A stretch of 64,000 nucleotides of DNA from Chitinophaga ginsengisoli (GTDB taxonomy: Bacteria > Bacteroidota > Bacteroidia > Chitinophagales > Chitinophagaceae): NCBI RefSeq assembly GCF_003014595.1, contig NZ_PYGK01000004.1, forward strand, positions 186,001-250,000. Reading direction: 5' to 3'. Both the position numbers and the translations under genes were made by a program. Of the stretch, positions 25,371 to 34,065 are shown one piece after another. Position 1 is the first letter of the stretch, and every line of letters begins with the position of its first letter. The notes under the pieces were generated by a model. It saw only the letters and a program-made list of their open reading frames with translations. It was not told the origin of the DNA and made no database searches.

Positions 25371-25386
25371 TGTTATTATCCGGCGA

Positions 25387-26289
25387 TTAAATATTTACTG
25401 TTTTTGAGAATCTTTCACTGACTACCAGGTCTTTACTTCCCTTTTCGTACTTGTAAAACCCTTCGCCGCTTTTTACGCCCAGGTAACCCGCAGTCACCAT
25501 ATTCACCAATAAGGGGCAAGGCGCATATTTAGGATTACCAAAACCATCGTGTAATACACGCATGATAGAAAGGCATACATCCAGCCCAATGAAATCTGCC
25601 AGCTGTAATGGTCCCATCGGGTGCGCCATTCCAAGTTTCATCACAGTATCAATTTCTGTTACACCGGCCACTCCTTCATATAGTGAATAAATGGCTTCAT
25701 TGATCATTGGCATCAGGATGCGGTTAGCAATAAAGCCAGGGTAATCATTTACCACACAAGGCACTTTGCCGAGCTGCTCTGATAGAGTCACAATAGCAGC
25801 AGTAACCGTCTGCTCCGTAGCATAACCGTTGATGATCTCTACCAGCTTCATTACCGGTACAGGATTCATAAAATGCATACCGATGACCTTACCTGCCTTT
25901 TGCGTAACGGCAGCAATCCGGGTAATGGAAATAGAAGAGGTGTTGGTGGCCAGTATGGTGTCGGGAGACGTATGAAGATCCAGTTCTTTGAAGATCTTCA
26001 GTTTAAGGTCCACATTTTCAGTGGCTGCCTCCACCACCAGTTCTGCGGTTTTTACACCGGCAGACAAGTCAGTGAATGTGGTAATGTACTGTAAGGTCTG
26101 GCGTTTGACGTCTTCAGTAATGGACCCTTTTGCCAGTTGCCTGTCAAGATTCTTTTCGATGGTCTGCAGGGCACGTTCCAGTGCCGGGGCAGAAACATCA
26201 ATGAGGTTGACTTTAAAACCGTTCTGTGCAAATACGTGCGCAATACCATTTCCCATGGTACCTGCGCCGATGACAGCAATTTGTTGCAT
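25387..26289 (-). CDS. 3-hydroxybutyryl-CoA dehydrogenase family protein
   Basis: NAD-dependent dehydrogenase acting on 3-hydroxyacyl-CoA, 300 aa. IAVIGAGTMGNGIAHVFAQ is the NAD-binding motif; IGMHFMNPVPVMKLVEII contains the catalytic His, and the partner Glu lies in the same segment. VNDYPGFIANRILMPMINEA and GMAHPMGPLQLADFIGLD form the C-terminal helical domain. Single-domain form, as in butyrate/PHB or phenylacetate pathways; no other gene of those pathways is adjacent. Monocistronic by the look of the flanks. Confidence 0.92.
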   Translation of the reverse strand: MQQIAVIGAGTMGNGIAHVFAQNGFKVNLIDVSAPALERALQTIEKNLDRQLAKGSITEDVKRQTLQYITTFTDLSAGVKTAELVVEAATENVDLKLKIFKELDLHTSPDTILATNTSSISITRIAAVTQKAGKVIGMHFMNPVPVMKLVEIINGYATEQTVTAAIVTLSEQLGKVPCVVNDYPGFIANRILMPMINEAIYSLYEGVAGVTEIDTVMKLGMAHPMGPLQLADFIGLDVCLSIMRVLHDGFGNPKYAPCPLLVNMVTAGYLGVKSGEGFYKYEKGSKDLVVSERFSKTVNI

Positions 26290-26325
26290 GGTGTAGTGAT
26301 GTTTAAGAGATGGAGTTAAGCCAGG

Positions 26326-26991
26326 TTAAAAACCATAACTGTAGTTATTGTTATTCTTATTCTTAAAGTCACCTCGTTTCCATGCCTGAATAAACTGCGC
26401 CCAGGCAAGCGGATTCAGAATATTCTGAGGAGCCTGCTGCCCGGCATAATAGAGTGATTGCGCCTGTTTGTTCATGTACATGTTGGTCGCTTCGCGGGCG
26501 TCCGGAGGTATATAACGTGAAAGTGCGCGCATACGGGCCTCTTCTGTATTCTTGCGGGCCAGTTCGTATTCATCATCCGGAATGTCCGAGCTGACAAATG
26601 CTTTTTCAAATTCCTCCCTGGTGGGGTAAGGTTTAATGATAGTAACCGGCAGATAGGTTGTGTCATCCACCAGCAGTTGTATCATGGAGTAATTGTTTCC
26701 GGGCAGATTCATGGGAATCTTGAAATCTTTTCGCTTGAAACCCACGGCGCTGAAAGTAAGGGTATCCCCTTTAAACGCAACGATGGAGAACACACCCTGG
26801 CTGTTGGAAATAGTACCACGGTGCTGGCCTCTTACCAGGATACTTACCGCCGGCACAGCTCTCAGGCTGTCTGCCGTCATGGTAATACCGGAAATCTGGA
26901 TAATGCTGTCTTTGAACTGCGAGAGTTGGGCTTTCAGCAGGAAAGGAAAAAACAGGAAAAATAGCAGTATGTAGGTACTCTTTTTGTTCAT
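26326..26991 (-). CDS. Secreted protein with carboxypeptidase-regulatory-like domain
   Basis: A 221-aa envelope protein. The start is placed at MNKKSTYILL, after an AGAGG ribosome-binding-like sequence; the signal peptide ends near LLKAQ. The middle is a CarboxypepD_reg-like beta-sandwich (AVPAVSILVRGQHRGTISNS then GVFSIVAFKGDTLTFSAVGF), the fold also found at the front of SusC proteins. The C-terminal 90 residues are helical and charged and end in an Asn-rich tail (KNKNNNNYSYGF). This type is common in Bacteroidota; function is unknown. Confidence 0.82.
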   Translation of the reverse strand: MNKKSTYILLFFLFFPFLLKAQLSQFKDSIIQISGITMTADSLRAVPAVSILVRGQHRGTISNSQGVFSIVAFKGDTLTFSAVGFKRKDFKIPMNLPGNNYSMIQLLVDDTTYLPVTIIKPYPTREEFEKAFVSSDIPDDEYELARKNTEEARMRALSRYIPPDAREATNMYMNKQAQSLYYAGQQAPQNILNPLAWAQFIQAWKRGDFKNKNNNNYSYGF

Positions 26992-27122
26992 GCCGCCTCT
27001 AAGATAAATTATTTGTTTTAAAACAGGAGCCATAGGATTGTGTTCCAGTCAATATAGATGATGAATGGAAGAGAGATCGACAAAAACTATGACAGCGCTG
27101 ACAAATTAAGTCGCAATTGGGT

Positions 27123-27130
27123 TAACTTTG
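27123..27130 (+). promoter_or_regulatory. -7 promoter box of mrp
   Basis: TAACTTTG, full consensus, 29 bp upstream of the mrp ATG. No TTG is found at the expected -33 distance. Confidence 0.55.
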
Positions 27131-27159
27131 CATTCTGGAATTAAAATTAACAACTATTT

Positions 27160-28257
27160 ATGATCACAACGGAGCAGATATTGAAGGCTTTGAGCAATGT
27201 GGAAGAGCCTGATCTGGGGAAGGACCTGGTAACACTGAATATGGTGAAAGATATTGAGATTGATGGTAATAAGGTGAAATTTACCGTTGTCCTCACTACC
27301 CCTGCCTGCCCGCTCAAAGATCTGATCAGGAATGCCTGTGTGAATGCGATACATCACCTTGTTAGCAAGGATGCGGAAGTTCAGGTGAATATGACAGCCA
27401 ACGTAAACTCCAACAGGAAAGATGGCAGAAGTGTATTACCAAACGTGAAGAATATCATCGTTGTAGCCTCCGGTAAAGGAGGTGTAGGTAAATCCACCGT
27501 TGCTGCTAACCTGGCCCTGGCCCTGTCTGAAGGCGGCGCCAAGGTAGGACTCATGGATGCAGATATTTACGGCCCGTCCGTACCCATTATGTTTGGTGTA
27601 CGCGGTGAACGTCCGATGATGGAAACTGTGGAAGGTAAAGGCATGATAGTCCCCCTGGAGAAACATGGTATCAAACTGATGTCCATCGGGTCACTGATAG
27701 ATGAAAAGCAGGCAGTTGTATGGCGTGGCCCTATGGCCAGCAGCGCGCTCAAACAGTTCCTTACAGATGTCAACTGGGGAGAACTGGATTACCTGGTAAT
27801 TGACACCCCTCCCGGTACGGGTGATATCCACCTGACCCTGGTGCAGACAGTACCGGTAACAGGTGTGGTAATGGTGACCACACCACAGGATGTGGCACTG
27901 GCAGATGCCAAAAAAGGCATAGCGATGTTTGGTGGTTCTCAGATCAATGTACCGATCCTGGGCCTGGTAGAAAATATGTCTTATTTCACGCCGGCGGAGC
28001 TGCCGAACAACAAATACTACATATTCGGCAAGGAAGGCGGTAAACGTCTGGCAGAACAGCTGGAAATTCCATTCCTGGGGCAGATACCATTGGTGCAGAG
28101 CATCCGTGAAGGCGGCGACGATGGTATCCCGGCGATGGTAGGCGGAGACAATGCCACTCAGTTGGCATTTATGGGCTTTGCCAGCATGGTAGCCCGTAAC
28201 ATTGCAATGAGAAATGCGAACGTACCACCTACAAAGATTGTAGAGGTGTTTGTATAA
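27160..28257 (+). CDS. mrp: Mrp/NBP35 family Fe-S cluster carrier ATPase
   Basis: P-loop ATPase that holds and delivers iron-sulfur clusters in the cytoplasm. An N-terminal MIP18/DUF59 domain (about 1-85) is fused to the ATPase, which has the deviant Walker A VVASGKGGVGKST near residue 105, MDADIYGPSVP, and VIDTPPGTGDIHLTL. The C-terminal CxxC motif of many Mrp/NBP35 proteins is replaced by VENMSYF (no cysteines), so cluster binding may differ. 365 aa. Monocistronic, with its own -7 box and a strong terminator. Confidence 0.92.
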   Translation: MITTEQILKALSNVEEPDLGKDLVTLNMVKDIEIDGNKVKFTVVLTTPACPLKDLIRNACVNAIHHLVSKDAEVQVNMTANVNSNRKDGRSVLPNVKNIIVVASGKGGVGKSTVAANLALALSEGGAKVGLMDADIYGPSVPIMFGVRGERPMMETVEGKGMIVPLEKHGIKLMSIGSLIDEKQAVVWRGPMASSALKQFLTDVNWGELDYLVIDTPPGTGDIHLTLVQTVPVTGVVMVTTPQDVALADAKKGIAMFGGSQINVPILGLVENMSYFTPAELPNNKYYIFGKEGGKRLAEQLEIPFLGQIPLVQSIREGGDDGIPAMVGGDNATQLAFMGFASMVARNIAMRNANVPPTKIVEVFV

Positions 28258-28275
28258 GCAAATAATTATGCAAAG

Positions 28276-28308
28276 AAAAAGCCCTCGCCATTGGCAGAGG
28301 GCTTTTTT
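28276..28308 (+). terminator. mrp terminator
   Basis: AAAAAGCCCTC / GAGGGCTTTTTT stem, with an inner GCC/GGC extension and six T. The A run at the other end would let it work on the minus strand too, towards the gene ending at 28329. Confidence 0.9.
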
Positions 28309-28328
28309 CATTATAGCAAGAGAAACAA

Positions 28329-29684
28329 CTACAATAAGAACGGTTTGCCACCCACTATTACCTCCTGGTTCACTTCATCGAAAGTAGCTTTCTGACCGGT
28401 ACGGAAAGCCGCATTTGCCATAATAAGCGCGATAGAGTGGGAGTAAGCTGCTTCTATAGGCGCATTGGTAGGTTTACGGTCACGTACGCTCTGCATCCAG
28501 TTGCGCATATGTGCATTGGTCAGCGGATCGCCTCCCATGTTAGCAGAGGTGGCCACTTTGGTTTCATTGGTTGACAGTGTCATTTCAGGCAGCAGGTTGG
28601 CATGCAGCCCCATTTCCTGCGCCTCTCTTTCTGTGAGACCTCCGGTAGGCGCGATCTTGTTCTTGTCAATATCGATCGTACCGCCGTTGGAATAATACAT
28701 TTCCTTGGTGCCGCCGGCAGAGTTGGAGAACCTGGAGCTGTAAGCTACCTGGAAGCCGGAGGTAGGATCATTTTCAGGACCGTATTCAAATACTGCTGTG
28801 ATGGTATCGGCATTGGTGCGGCCATCTTTCCACATATAGATACCACCGTTGGCAACCGCGGTACGCGGATGTTTCAGACCACTGAACCAGTGTACGGTGT
28901 CGATCTGGTGGGTCATCCATTGACCAAAGATACCTGAGGAATAAGGCCAGAACAGGCGATATTCCAGGTATTTACGCGGATCCCATTTATCTTTCGGACG
29001 ACCTGCCAGGAAGCGTTGCCAGTCAGTGTCTGATTCACGGATCTCATTTACAAGCGCAGGTCTGCGCCAGCGTCCGGGTTGATTCACGTTCCAGGTCATT
29101 TCCACCATAGTGATCGGTCCGAATTTGCCTTCTTTGATGAAATTATTGGCAGCATGATAGCTGTCGCCACTACGGCGTTGTGTACCCACCTGGAATATCT
29201 TTCCTGAAGCTTTCACGGCTTTCAGTGCTTTACGGGCATCATCCATAGTTTCCGCGAATGGTTTTTCGCAGTACACATCCATTCTGTTACCCACAGCTTC
29301 AATAGTATGAAAAGCGTGCTGAAAATCGGCAGTCGCAATGATCACCGCATCCAGGTCCTTCATTTTGTATAATTCATCATTGTTGATGCAGGCTTTTATA
29401 TCATGTCCGGCTTTATTCTGCAGGAATGCTTTTCCTTCCTCACGTCTGCGATTCCAGATATCTGATACGGCAATAATATCAAAGTTCAGCTCCTTGTTAT
29501 TATTAAAGAAACAGGGTAGCAAGGTCTGTCTCGCACGATCAGAAAATCCTACGAGTCCTACATTGACCCTGTCATTGGCACCGATGATGCGGGCATAGCT
29601 GCTGGCAGGCAATCCCATTGCGGTGAGTGTAACACCTGCGCCGGTGAGCAGGGAATCTTTCAGGAATTCACGACGTGATTTCAT
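28329..29684 (-). CDS. Tat-exported Gfo/Idh/MocA family oxidoreductase
   Basis: NAD(P)-dependent dehydrogenase of the Gfo/Idh/MocA family, 451 aa. The N-terminus SRREFLKDSLLTGAGVTL is a twin-arginine signal, implying export with cofactor already bound. The Rossmann part begins VNVGLVGFSDRARQT, and the family's EKP motif is present as DVYCEKPFAE. The second half has GQWMTHQIDTVHW, a typical substrate-side segment. It is co-transcribed with a secreted TIM-barrel protein 21 bp upstream. Similar pairs in Bacteroidota act on sugars, including routes through 3-keto-glycosides; the substrate here is unknown. Confidence 0.9.
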   Translation of the reverse strand: MKSRREFLKDSLLTGAGVTLTAMGLPASSYARIIGANDRVNVGLVGFSDRARQTLLPCFFNNNKELNFDIIAVSDIWNRRREEGKAFLQNKAGHDIKACINNDELYKMKDLDAVIIATADFQHAFHTIEAVGNRMDVYCEKPFAETMDDARKALKAVKASGKIFQVGTQRRSGDSYHAANNFIKEGKFGPITMVEMTWNVNQPGRWRRPALVNEIRESDTDWQRFLAGRPKDKWDPRKYLEYRLFWPYSSGIFGQWMTHQIDTVHWFSGLKHPRTAVANGGIYMWKDGRTNADTITAVFEYGPENDPTSGFQVAYSSRFSNSAGGTKEMYYSNGGTIDIDKNKIAPTGGLTEREAQEMGLHANLLPEMTLSTNETKVATSANMGGDPLTNAHMRNWMQSVRDRKPTNAPIEAAYSHSIALIMANAAFRTGQKATFDEVNQEVIVGGKPFLL

Positions 29685-29705
29685 TTCTATATAGATTTAA
29701 TTGGT

Positions 29706-30566
29706 TTACTGTTTATAGGCCATTTTTATCTGGTTGCGCATATAGTCCAGTGTAGGTTTTCCTTGTGTAGCCATATTCTCCCAGCGGCATTCCAGGGAGA
29801 TCCTGCCGGTATACCGGATACTTGCGAGTGCAGCGATATAGGGTGCCACATCATTGCCGGTGGAACCAGGAGCCGTTCTTTTTTCTCTCTCTGCAATATG
29901 ACAATGCACCAGGTGCTTGCTGGCTTTTTTGATCACATCGGGCGACTCATGCTCTTTCAGCATATGATAAATATCTGCTGTCAGCTTGAAATTGGGATGC
30001 TTTACAGCTGTTACGATAGCATCGGCTTCCGCAAGGGTATTCACGAAATTGGTCTCTGTACTGTTCAGGTTTTCAATGGCGATGACACAGTCATATTTCC
30101 CCGCTACAACAGCCATTTTACGGCATAGATTGATGAACTGCAGTGTAGCGGTGTCTTTATTGTAATTCTCCGGGAGTCTACGGGAACCACCGCTGCCTAA
30201 TACCACCACCCCGATGCCTGCCCTTTTGGCCCTGGCCATTACACCGTCTACATAGGTCAATACCTGCTGCTCGTTGACATTATTACCTGTGAGCCGGATC
30301 TCTCCGGGAAAAAAGACATTACATGCCTGTACTTTACACTGCATTTTCTGCAATTGTGCAAGATGGAGGCGAAAAGTATCTTCCGGTATGGCGGGAGACA
30401 ACAATTTCTGTACATTTTCTTCAATGTAATCATAGCCGGCAGCATGCAGAAGACTATCATTCGTACGGGAAGTAGCAACTCCAACCAGGGGAACCTTCAT
30501 TTGTGCATTCGATTGCAAAGCACAAAGGAAGAGGGCTAAAAAGATAAGTCGGGAACAGTTTTTCAT
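29706..30566 (-). CDS. Secreted sugar phosphate isomerase/epimerase-like TIM barrel
   Basis: A 286-aa xylose-isomerase-like TIM-barrel protein. The start is at MKNCSRLIFLALFLCALQ, a signal peptide ending near SNAQ, so the enzyme is periplasmic, unlike cytoplasmic isomerases. Metal-site-like segments are VIAIENLNSTE, KLTADIYHMLKEHE and LVHCHIAERE, with RISLECRW at the end. It lies directly upstream of the Tat-exported oxidoreductase (21 bp apart), so both probably treat the same extracytoplasmic sugar. Confidence 0.85.
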   Translation of the reverse strand: MKNCSRLIFLALFLCALQSNAQMKVPLVGVATSRTNDSLLHAAGYDYIEENVQKLLSPAIPEDTFRLHLAQLQKMQCKVQACNVFFPGEIRLTGNNVNEQQVLTYVDGVMARAKRAGIGVVVLGSGGSRRLPENYNKDTATLQFINLCRKMAVVAGKYDCVIAIENLNSTETNFVNTLAEADAIVTAVKHPNFKLTADIYHMLKEHESPDVIKKASKHLVHCHIAEREKRTAPGSTGNDVAPYIAALASIRYTGRISLECRWENMATQGKPTLDYMRNQIKMAYKQ

Positions 30567-30761
30567 ATTATTTTTTTCATGAACGCGGTGCCTAAAAGTT
30601 AGGAACATTATTTTAAAAATCCAAATGGACGGGGCTACAGCGGTATCTTGATAACCTATCTGGCGCTTTTCAGATTCTTTTGTTATATTTATATGAGAGC
30701 GGAAACAATATTCCAGAATTAGCTAATATTTCATTTCAAACGGCATTGCTTAAGTTTTACT

Positions 30762-30769
30762 TAACTTTG
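30762..30769 (+). promoter_or_regulatory. -7 promoter box of pyrF
   Basis: TAACTTTG, full consensus, 19 bp before the pyrF ATG. The nearest TTG upstream is only 13 bp away, so no good -33 was found. Confidence 0.55.
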
Positions 30770-30788
30770 CGCCCCAAATCAATCATTT

Positions 30789-31616
30789 ATGAACAGACAG
30801 GAACTGGTGAATCTGATAAAGGAGAGGCAATCTTATCTCTGTGTGGGATTAGACACGGACCTTCATAAGATTCCCCGCCATTTACTCTCTCATCCCGACC
30901 CCGTATTTGCTTTTAACAAAGCCATTATTGATGCTACAAAGGATCTTTGCGTATCCTACAAGATCAATACTGCTTTTTACGAGTGTATGGGCATCCGCGG
31001 ATGGGAAAGCCTGCAACGCACGGTTGAGTACATCCCTTCCGGCCTGTTTACCATTGCTGATGCCAAGCGTGGTGACATAGGCAATACTTCCACACAATAC
31101 GCCAAAACATTCTTTGAAACATACAATTTCGATGCAGTGACTGTGGCGCCTTACATGGGCCGCGACAGTGTACTGCCTTTTCTGTCTTTCAACGAAAAGT
31201 GGACCATCATGCTGGGCCTCACCTCCAATGAGGGCAGCCAGGACTTCCAGTTACAGCAATCAGGCGATGAATACCTCTATGAAAAGGTAATGAAGGCCGG
31301 TATGAGCTGGGGAACGCCTGATAATCTGATGTTTGTGGTAGGCGCTACCCAGACTTCCCAGTTAGGGTATATCCGCCAGCTGGTGCCGGACCATTTCTTC
31401 CTGGTGCCCGGCGTCGGTGCTCAGGGTGGTAACCTACAGGATATTTCTGCCCAGGCCATGAATAAAGACTGCGGTCTGCTGGTAAATGCCAGCCGTTCCA
31501 TCATCTACGCCGGTAATGGTGAAGACTTTGCCAACGATGCCCGCGCTGCGGCCCTGCAGTTGCAACAGGAAATGGCCGAGTGCCTCGAAGCAAAACAGAC
31601 ATTGGCCAACAGCTAA
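30789..31616 (+). CDS. pyrF: Orotidine 5'-phosphate decarboxylase (type 2)
   Basis: Converts OMP to UMP, the last step of de novo pyrimidine synthesis. It belongs to the longer type 2 branch (275 aa): LCVGLDTDLHKIPRHL at the front and the catalytic ADAKRGDIGNTSTQYA with the Lys-Asp tetrad. FLVPGVGAQGGNLQ and the phosphate-site LVNASRSIIYA complete the site. Monocistronic, with a -7 box and a powerful terminator. Confidence 0.95.
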   Translation: MNRQELVNLIKERQSYLCVGLDTDLHKIPRHLLSHPDPVFAFNKAIIDATKDLCVSYKINTAFYECMGIRGWESLQRTVEYIPSGLFTIADAKRGDIGNTSTQYAKTFFETYNFDAVTVAPYMGRDSVLPFLSFNEKWTIMLGLTSNEGSQDFQLQQSGDEYLYEKVMKAGMSWGTPDNLMFVVGATQTSQLGYIRQLVPDHFFLVPGVGAQGGNLQDISAQAMNKDCGLLVNASRSIIYAGNGEDFANDARAAALQLQQEMAECLEAKQTLANS

Positions 31617-31639
31617 CGGGCTGTTGGATATCATAATGC

Positions 31640-31699
31640 AGTCCATAGTCAGTAGAATTGTCCCTTTTGGGAATGTTCTTCAGACTATGGACTTTTTTT
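31640..31699 (+). terminator. pyrF terminator
   Basis: An 11-bp perfect outer stem AGTCCATAGTC / GACTATGGACT followed by seven T. The 32-nt interior holds a second small hairpin (TCCC..GGGA). Confidence 0.88.
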
Positions 31700-31745
31700 G
31701 TGGATGAAGTCTTAAATTGAGAAAGACTTATAAAACGTGTTCCAC

Positions 31746-32924
31746 ATGCTTAAAGACCTGTTTCAATCCCCCGATTATTTCCACATAGACGATTTGTTGA
31801 CCGAAGAACATTTAATGGTGCGTGATGCCGTACGGCAATGGGTGAAAAAAGAAGTTTCCCCCATTATTGAAGATGCCTGCCAGCACGCTACCTTTCCTTC
31901 ACATATTATCAAAGGCCTGGGCGAACTAGGCTGCTTTGGCCCTACCATTCCGCAGGAATACGGTGGTGGAGGCATGGATCATATTGCCTACGGGCTGATG
32001 ATGCAGGAACTCGAAAGAGGGGACAGTGGGATAAGGTCTACCGCCTCCGTACAGGGTTCCCTTGTGATGTACCCGATCTTTACCTTCGGAAGCGAAGAGC
32101 AAAAGCGTAAATACCTGCCTAAACTGGCCTCAGGAGAGTGGATGGGGTGTTTCGGACTGACGGAGCCAGATTTTGGTTCCAATCCATCCGGGATGATCAC
32201 CCATTTTAAGGATGCCGGCGACCATGTGATCCTGAACGGTTCCAAAATGTGGATCTCCAATGCTCCTTTTGCACAGATAGCCGTGGTGTGGGCAAAGGAT
32301 GACGAGGGCGCTATAAGAGGCATTATCGTGGAACGCGGAATGGAGGGATTCACCACACCGGAAACCAAAGGTAAATGGAGCCTCAGGGCCAGCGCTACCG
32401 GTGAACTGGTATTTGATAACGTAAAGGTGCCCAAAGAAAATATCCTGCCAAACGTAAAAGGCCTCAAGGGGCCACTCAGTTGTCTTTCTTCTGCCCGTTA
32501 TGGGATTGCCTGGGGAGTAACAGGTGCTGCTATGGACTGTTATGACACCGCTTTACGATATGCCAAGGAACGTATTCAATTTGATAAGCCTATTGGCGGT
32601 TTCCAGCTTACACAAAAAAAGCTGGCAGAAATGATCACGGAGATTACCAAGGCCCAGCTGATGAACTGGCGCCTGGGCGTCCTGAAGAACGAAGGAAAAG
32701 CTACTCCTGCACAGATCTCTATGGCTAAGCGTAACGCCTGCGAAATAGCCTCGAATATTGCCAGAGAAGCCCGGCGCATACTGGGTGGAATGGGTATCAC
32801 CGGAGAATTCCCTATCATGCGCCACATGATGAACCTGGAAAGTGTGATCACCTATGAAGGTACACATGAAATTCACCTGTTGATCACCGGTCAGGACATC
32901 ACCGGCCTGGATGCATTTCATTGA
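31746..32924 (+). CDS. Acyl-CoA dehydrogenase, glutaryl-CoA dehydrogenase-like
   Basis: FAD enzyme that oxidises an acyl-CoA at the alpha-beta position. CFGLTEPDFGSNPSGM and KMWISNAPFAQIAVVW are FAD and substrate segments; RRILGGMGITGEFPIMRHM follows. The catalytic Glu is in LESVITYEGTHEIH, and the ending HLLITGQDITGLDAF resembles glutaryl-CoA dehydrogenases, which decarboxylate glutaryl-CoA to crotonyl-CoA in lysine and tryptophan breakdown. I use the ATG at 31746; a GTG nine bases earlier is possible. Assignment to glutaryl-CoA is likely but not certain. Confidence 0.88.
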   Translation: MLKDLFQSPDYFHIDDLLTEEHLMVRDAVRQWVKKEVSPIIEDACQHATFPSHIIKGLGELGCFGPTIPQEYGGGGMDHIAYGLMMQELERGDSGIRSTASVQGSLVMYPIFTFGSEEQKRKYLPKLASGEWMGCFGLTEPDFGSNPSGMITHFKDAGDHVILNGSKMWISNAPFAQIAVVWAKDDEGAIRGIIVERGMEGFTTPETKGKWSLRASATGELVFDNVKVPKENILPNVKGLKGPLSCLSSARYGIAWGVTGAAMDCYDTALRYAKERIQFDKPIGGFQLTQKKLAEMITEITKAQLMNWRLGVLKNEGKATPAQISMAKRNACEIASNIAREARRILGGMGITGEFPIMRHMMNLESVITYEGTHEIHLLITGQDITGLDAFH

Positions 32925-32970
32925 TGTTGTTGCTTATCTTTCGTAAATAAAATTTTCAGCTACGAGATTC

Positions 32971-34002
32971 ATGTATATTATGACGGACAGACTGGCAAAT
33001 GTAAAACAGCTGGTTATTTTGTTTTTTGTCCTTTGCTTCAGTACCAGCACTGCAGCCCAACGACTGGTAACTCTGGAAGGAAAGGCGCAGGGCACCTACT
33101 ATATCATCAAATATCTTTCTGATGATACGACTTCTCTGGAGCATGCAGTAGATTCCCTTTTTGCAGATATCGATCAGTCCCTGTCCCTGTATAAACCAGG
33201 ATCTCTTATCAATCGTTTTAATAACGGAAATAGGGTGCAGATGGATCATCATATGCAGTCAGTTGTGAAAAGGTCATTAGAGATCAGTAAAGCAAGTAAT
33301 GGTGCTTTTGATATTACTGTAAAACCTTTGGTGGATATCTGGGGATTTGGTGTACGTAAACCCACAGTACAAAAGATACCGGCAGCCGATACTTTACAGC
33401 GCATCCTGCAATATGTGGGTTACAAATATTTACAGGTCCACGGACAACAACTGACGAAGAAGAAAAAAGGTGTGGAGATTGATTGTAATGGTATTGCTCA
33501 GGGATATACTTCAGATGTAATGGGCCGCTTACTGGAGCAGAAAGGGATTATGAATTACCTCGTGGATGTTGGTGGGGAGTTGTGCAGTAAAGGGCATAAT
33601 CAGCATGGCAAAGTATGGACGGTTGGCATCGAACGTCCTGCCACAGATGATAATGCTTATCCTGTGCAGGCATTACTGGCGCTGGATAATAAAGCTATCA
33701 CAACCAGCGGTAATTATCGGCGTTTCTTCGATCAGGGAGGTACCCGTTTCGCACATAGCATAGATCCTATTAGCGGTGAAGCATTACATAGTAACATTAT
33801 CAGTGTAACGGTCATTGCCCGTGATGCAATTACAGCGGATGGATTTGACAATGCACTGATCTTAATGGGAGTGGAGCGAGGACTGTCTTTTATCAGTCAA
33901 CATCCTGCATACGGGTTGGAAGCATATTTCATCTACAAGGATGAAAAAGGTAAAATACAGGAACGTTTTTCTCCCGGCTTTGAAAAGTTACTGATCAGAT
34001 AA
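32971..34002 (+). CDS. apbE: FAD:protein FMN transferase (ApbE)
   Basis: Attaches FMN covalently to Thr/Ser of target flavoproteins such as Nqr or Rnf subunits, acting outside the cytoplasmic membrane. A signal peptide runs to about TSTAAQ, with no lipobox Cys. Family motifs are AQGTYYIIKYL, ASNGAFDITVKPLVDIWGFG, EIDCNGIAQGYTSDVMG, LVDVGGELCSKG and the FAD/Mg segment TSGNYRRFF. ADGFDNALILMG gives the second metal region. 343 aa. No nqr or rnf genes are adjacent. Confidence 0.93.
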   Translation: MYIMTDRLANVKQLVILFFVLCFSTSTAAQRLVTLEGKAQGTYYIIKYLSDDTTSLEHAVDSLFADIDQSLSLYKPGSLINRFNNGNRVQMDHHMQSVVKRSLEISKASNGAFDITVKPLVDIWGFGVRKPTVQKIPAADTLQRILQYVGYKYLQVHGQQLTKKKKGVEIDCNGIAQGYTSDVMGRLLEQKGIMNYLVDVGGELCSKGHNQHGKVWTVGIERPATDDNAYPVQALLALDNKAITTSGNYRRFFDQGGTRFAHSIDPISGEALHSNIISVTVIARDAITADGFDNALILMGVERGLSFISQHPAYGLEAYFIYKDEKGKIQERFSPGFEKLLIR

Positions 34003-34003
34003 A

Positions 34004-34033
34004 AGAAGGTCCCGTATCACTACAGGACCTTCT
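34004..34033 (-). terminator. Terminator between apbE and convergent outer-membrane gene
   Basis: A 9-bp stem AGAAGGTCC / GGACCTTCT with a 12-nt loop. The T-rich tail (from AAAA at 34000-34004) is on the minus strand, so it mainly ends the operon coming from the right. Confidence 0.7.
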
Positions 34034-34065
34034 CCGGAAAAGTGGTTTTTATAGAATATGCCTAC

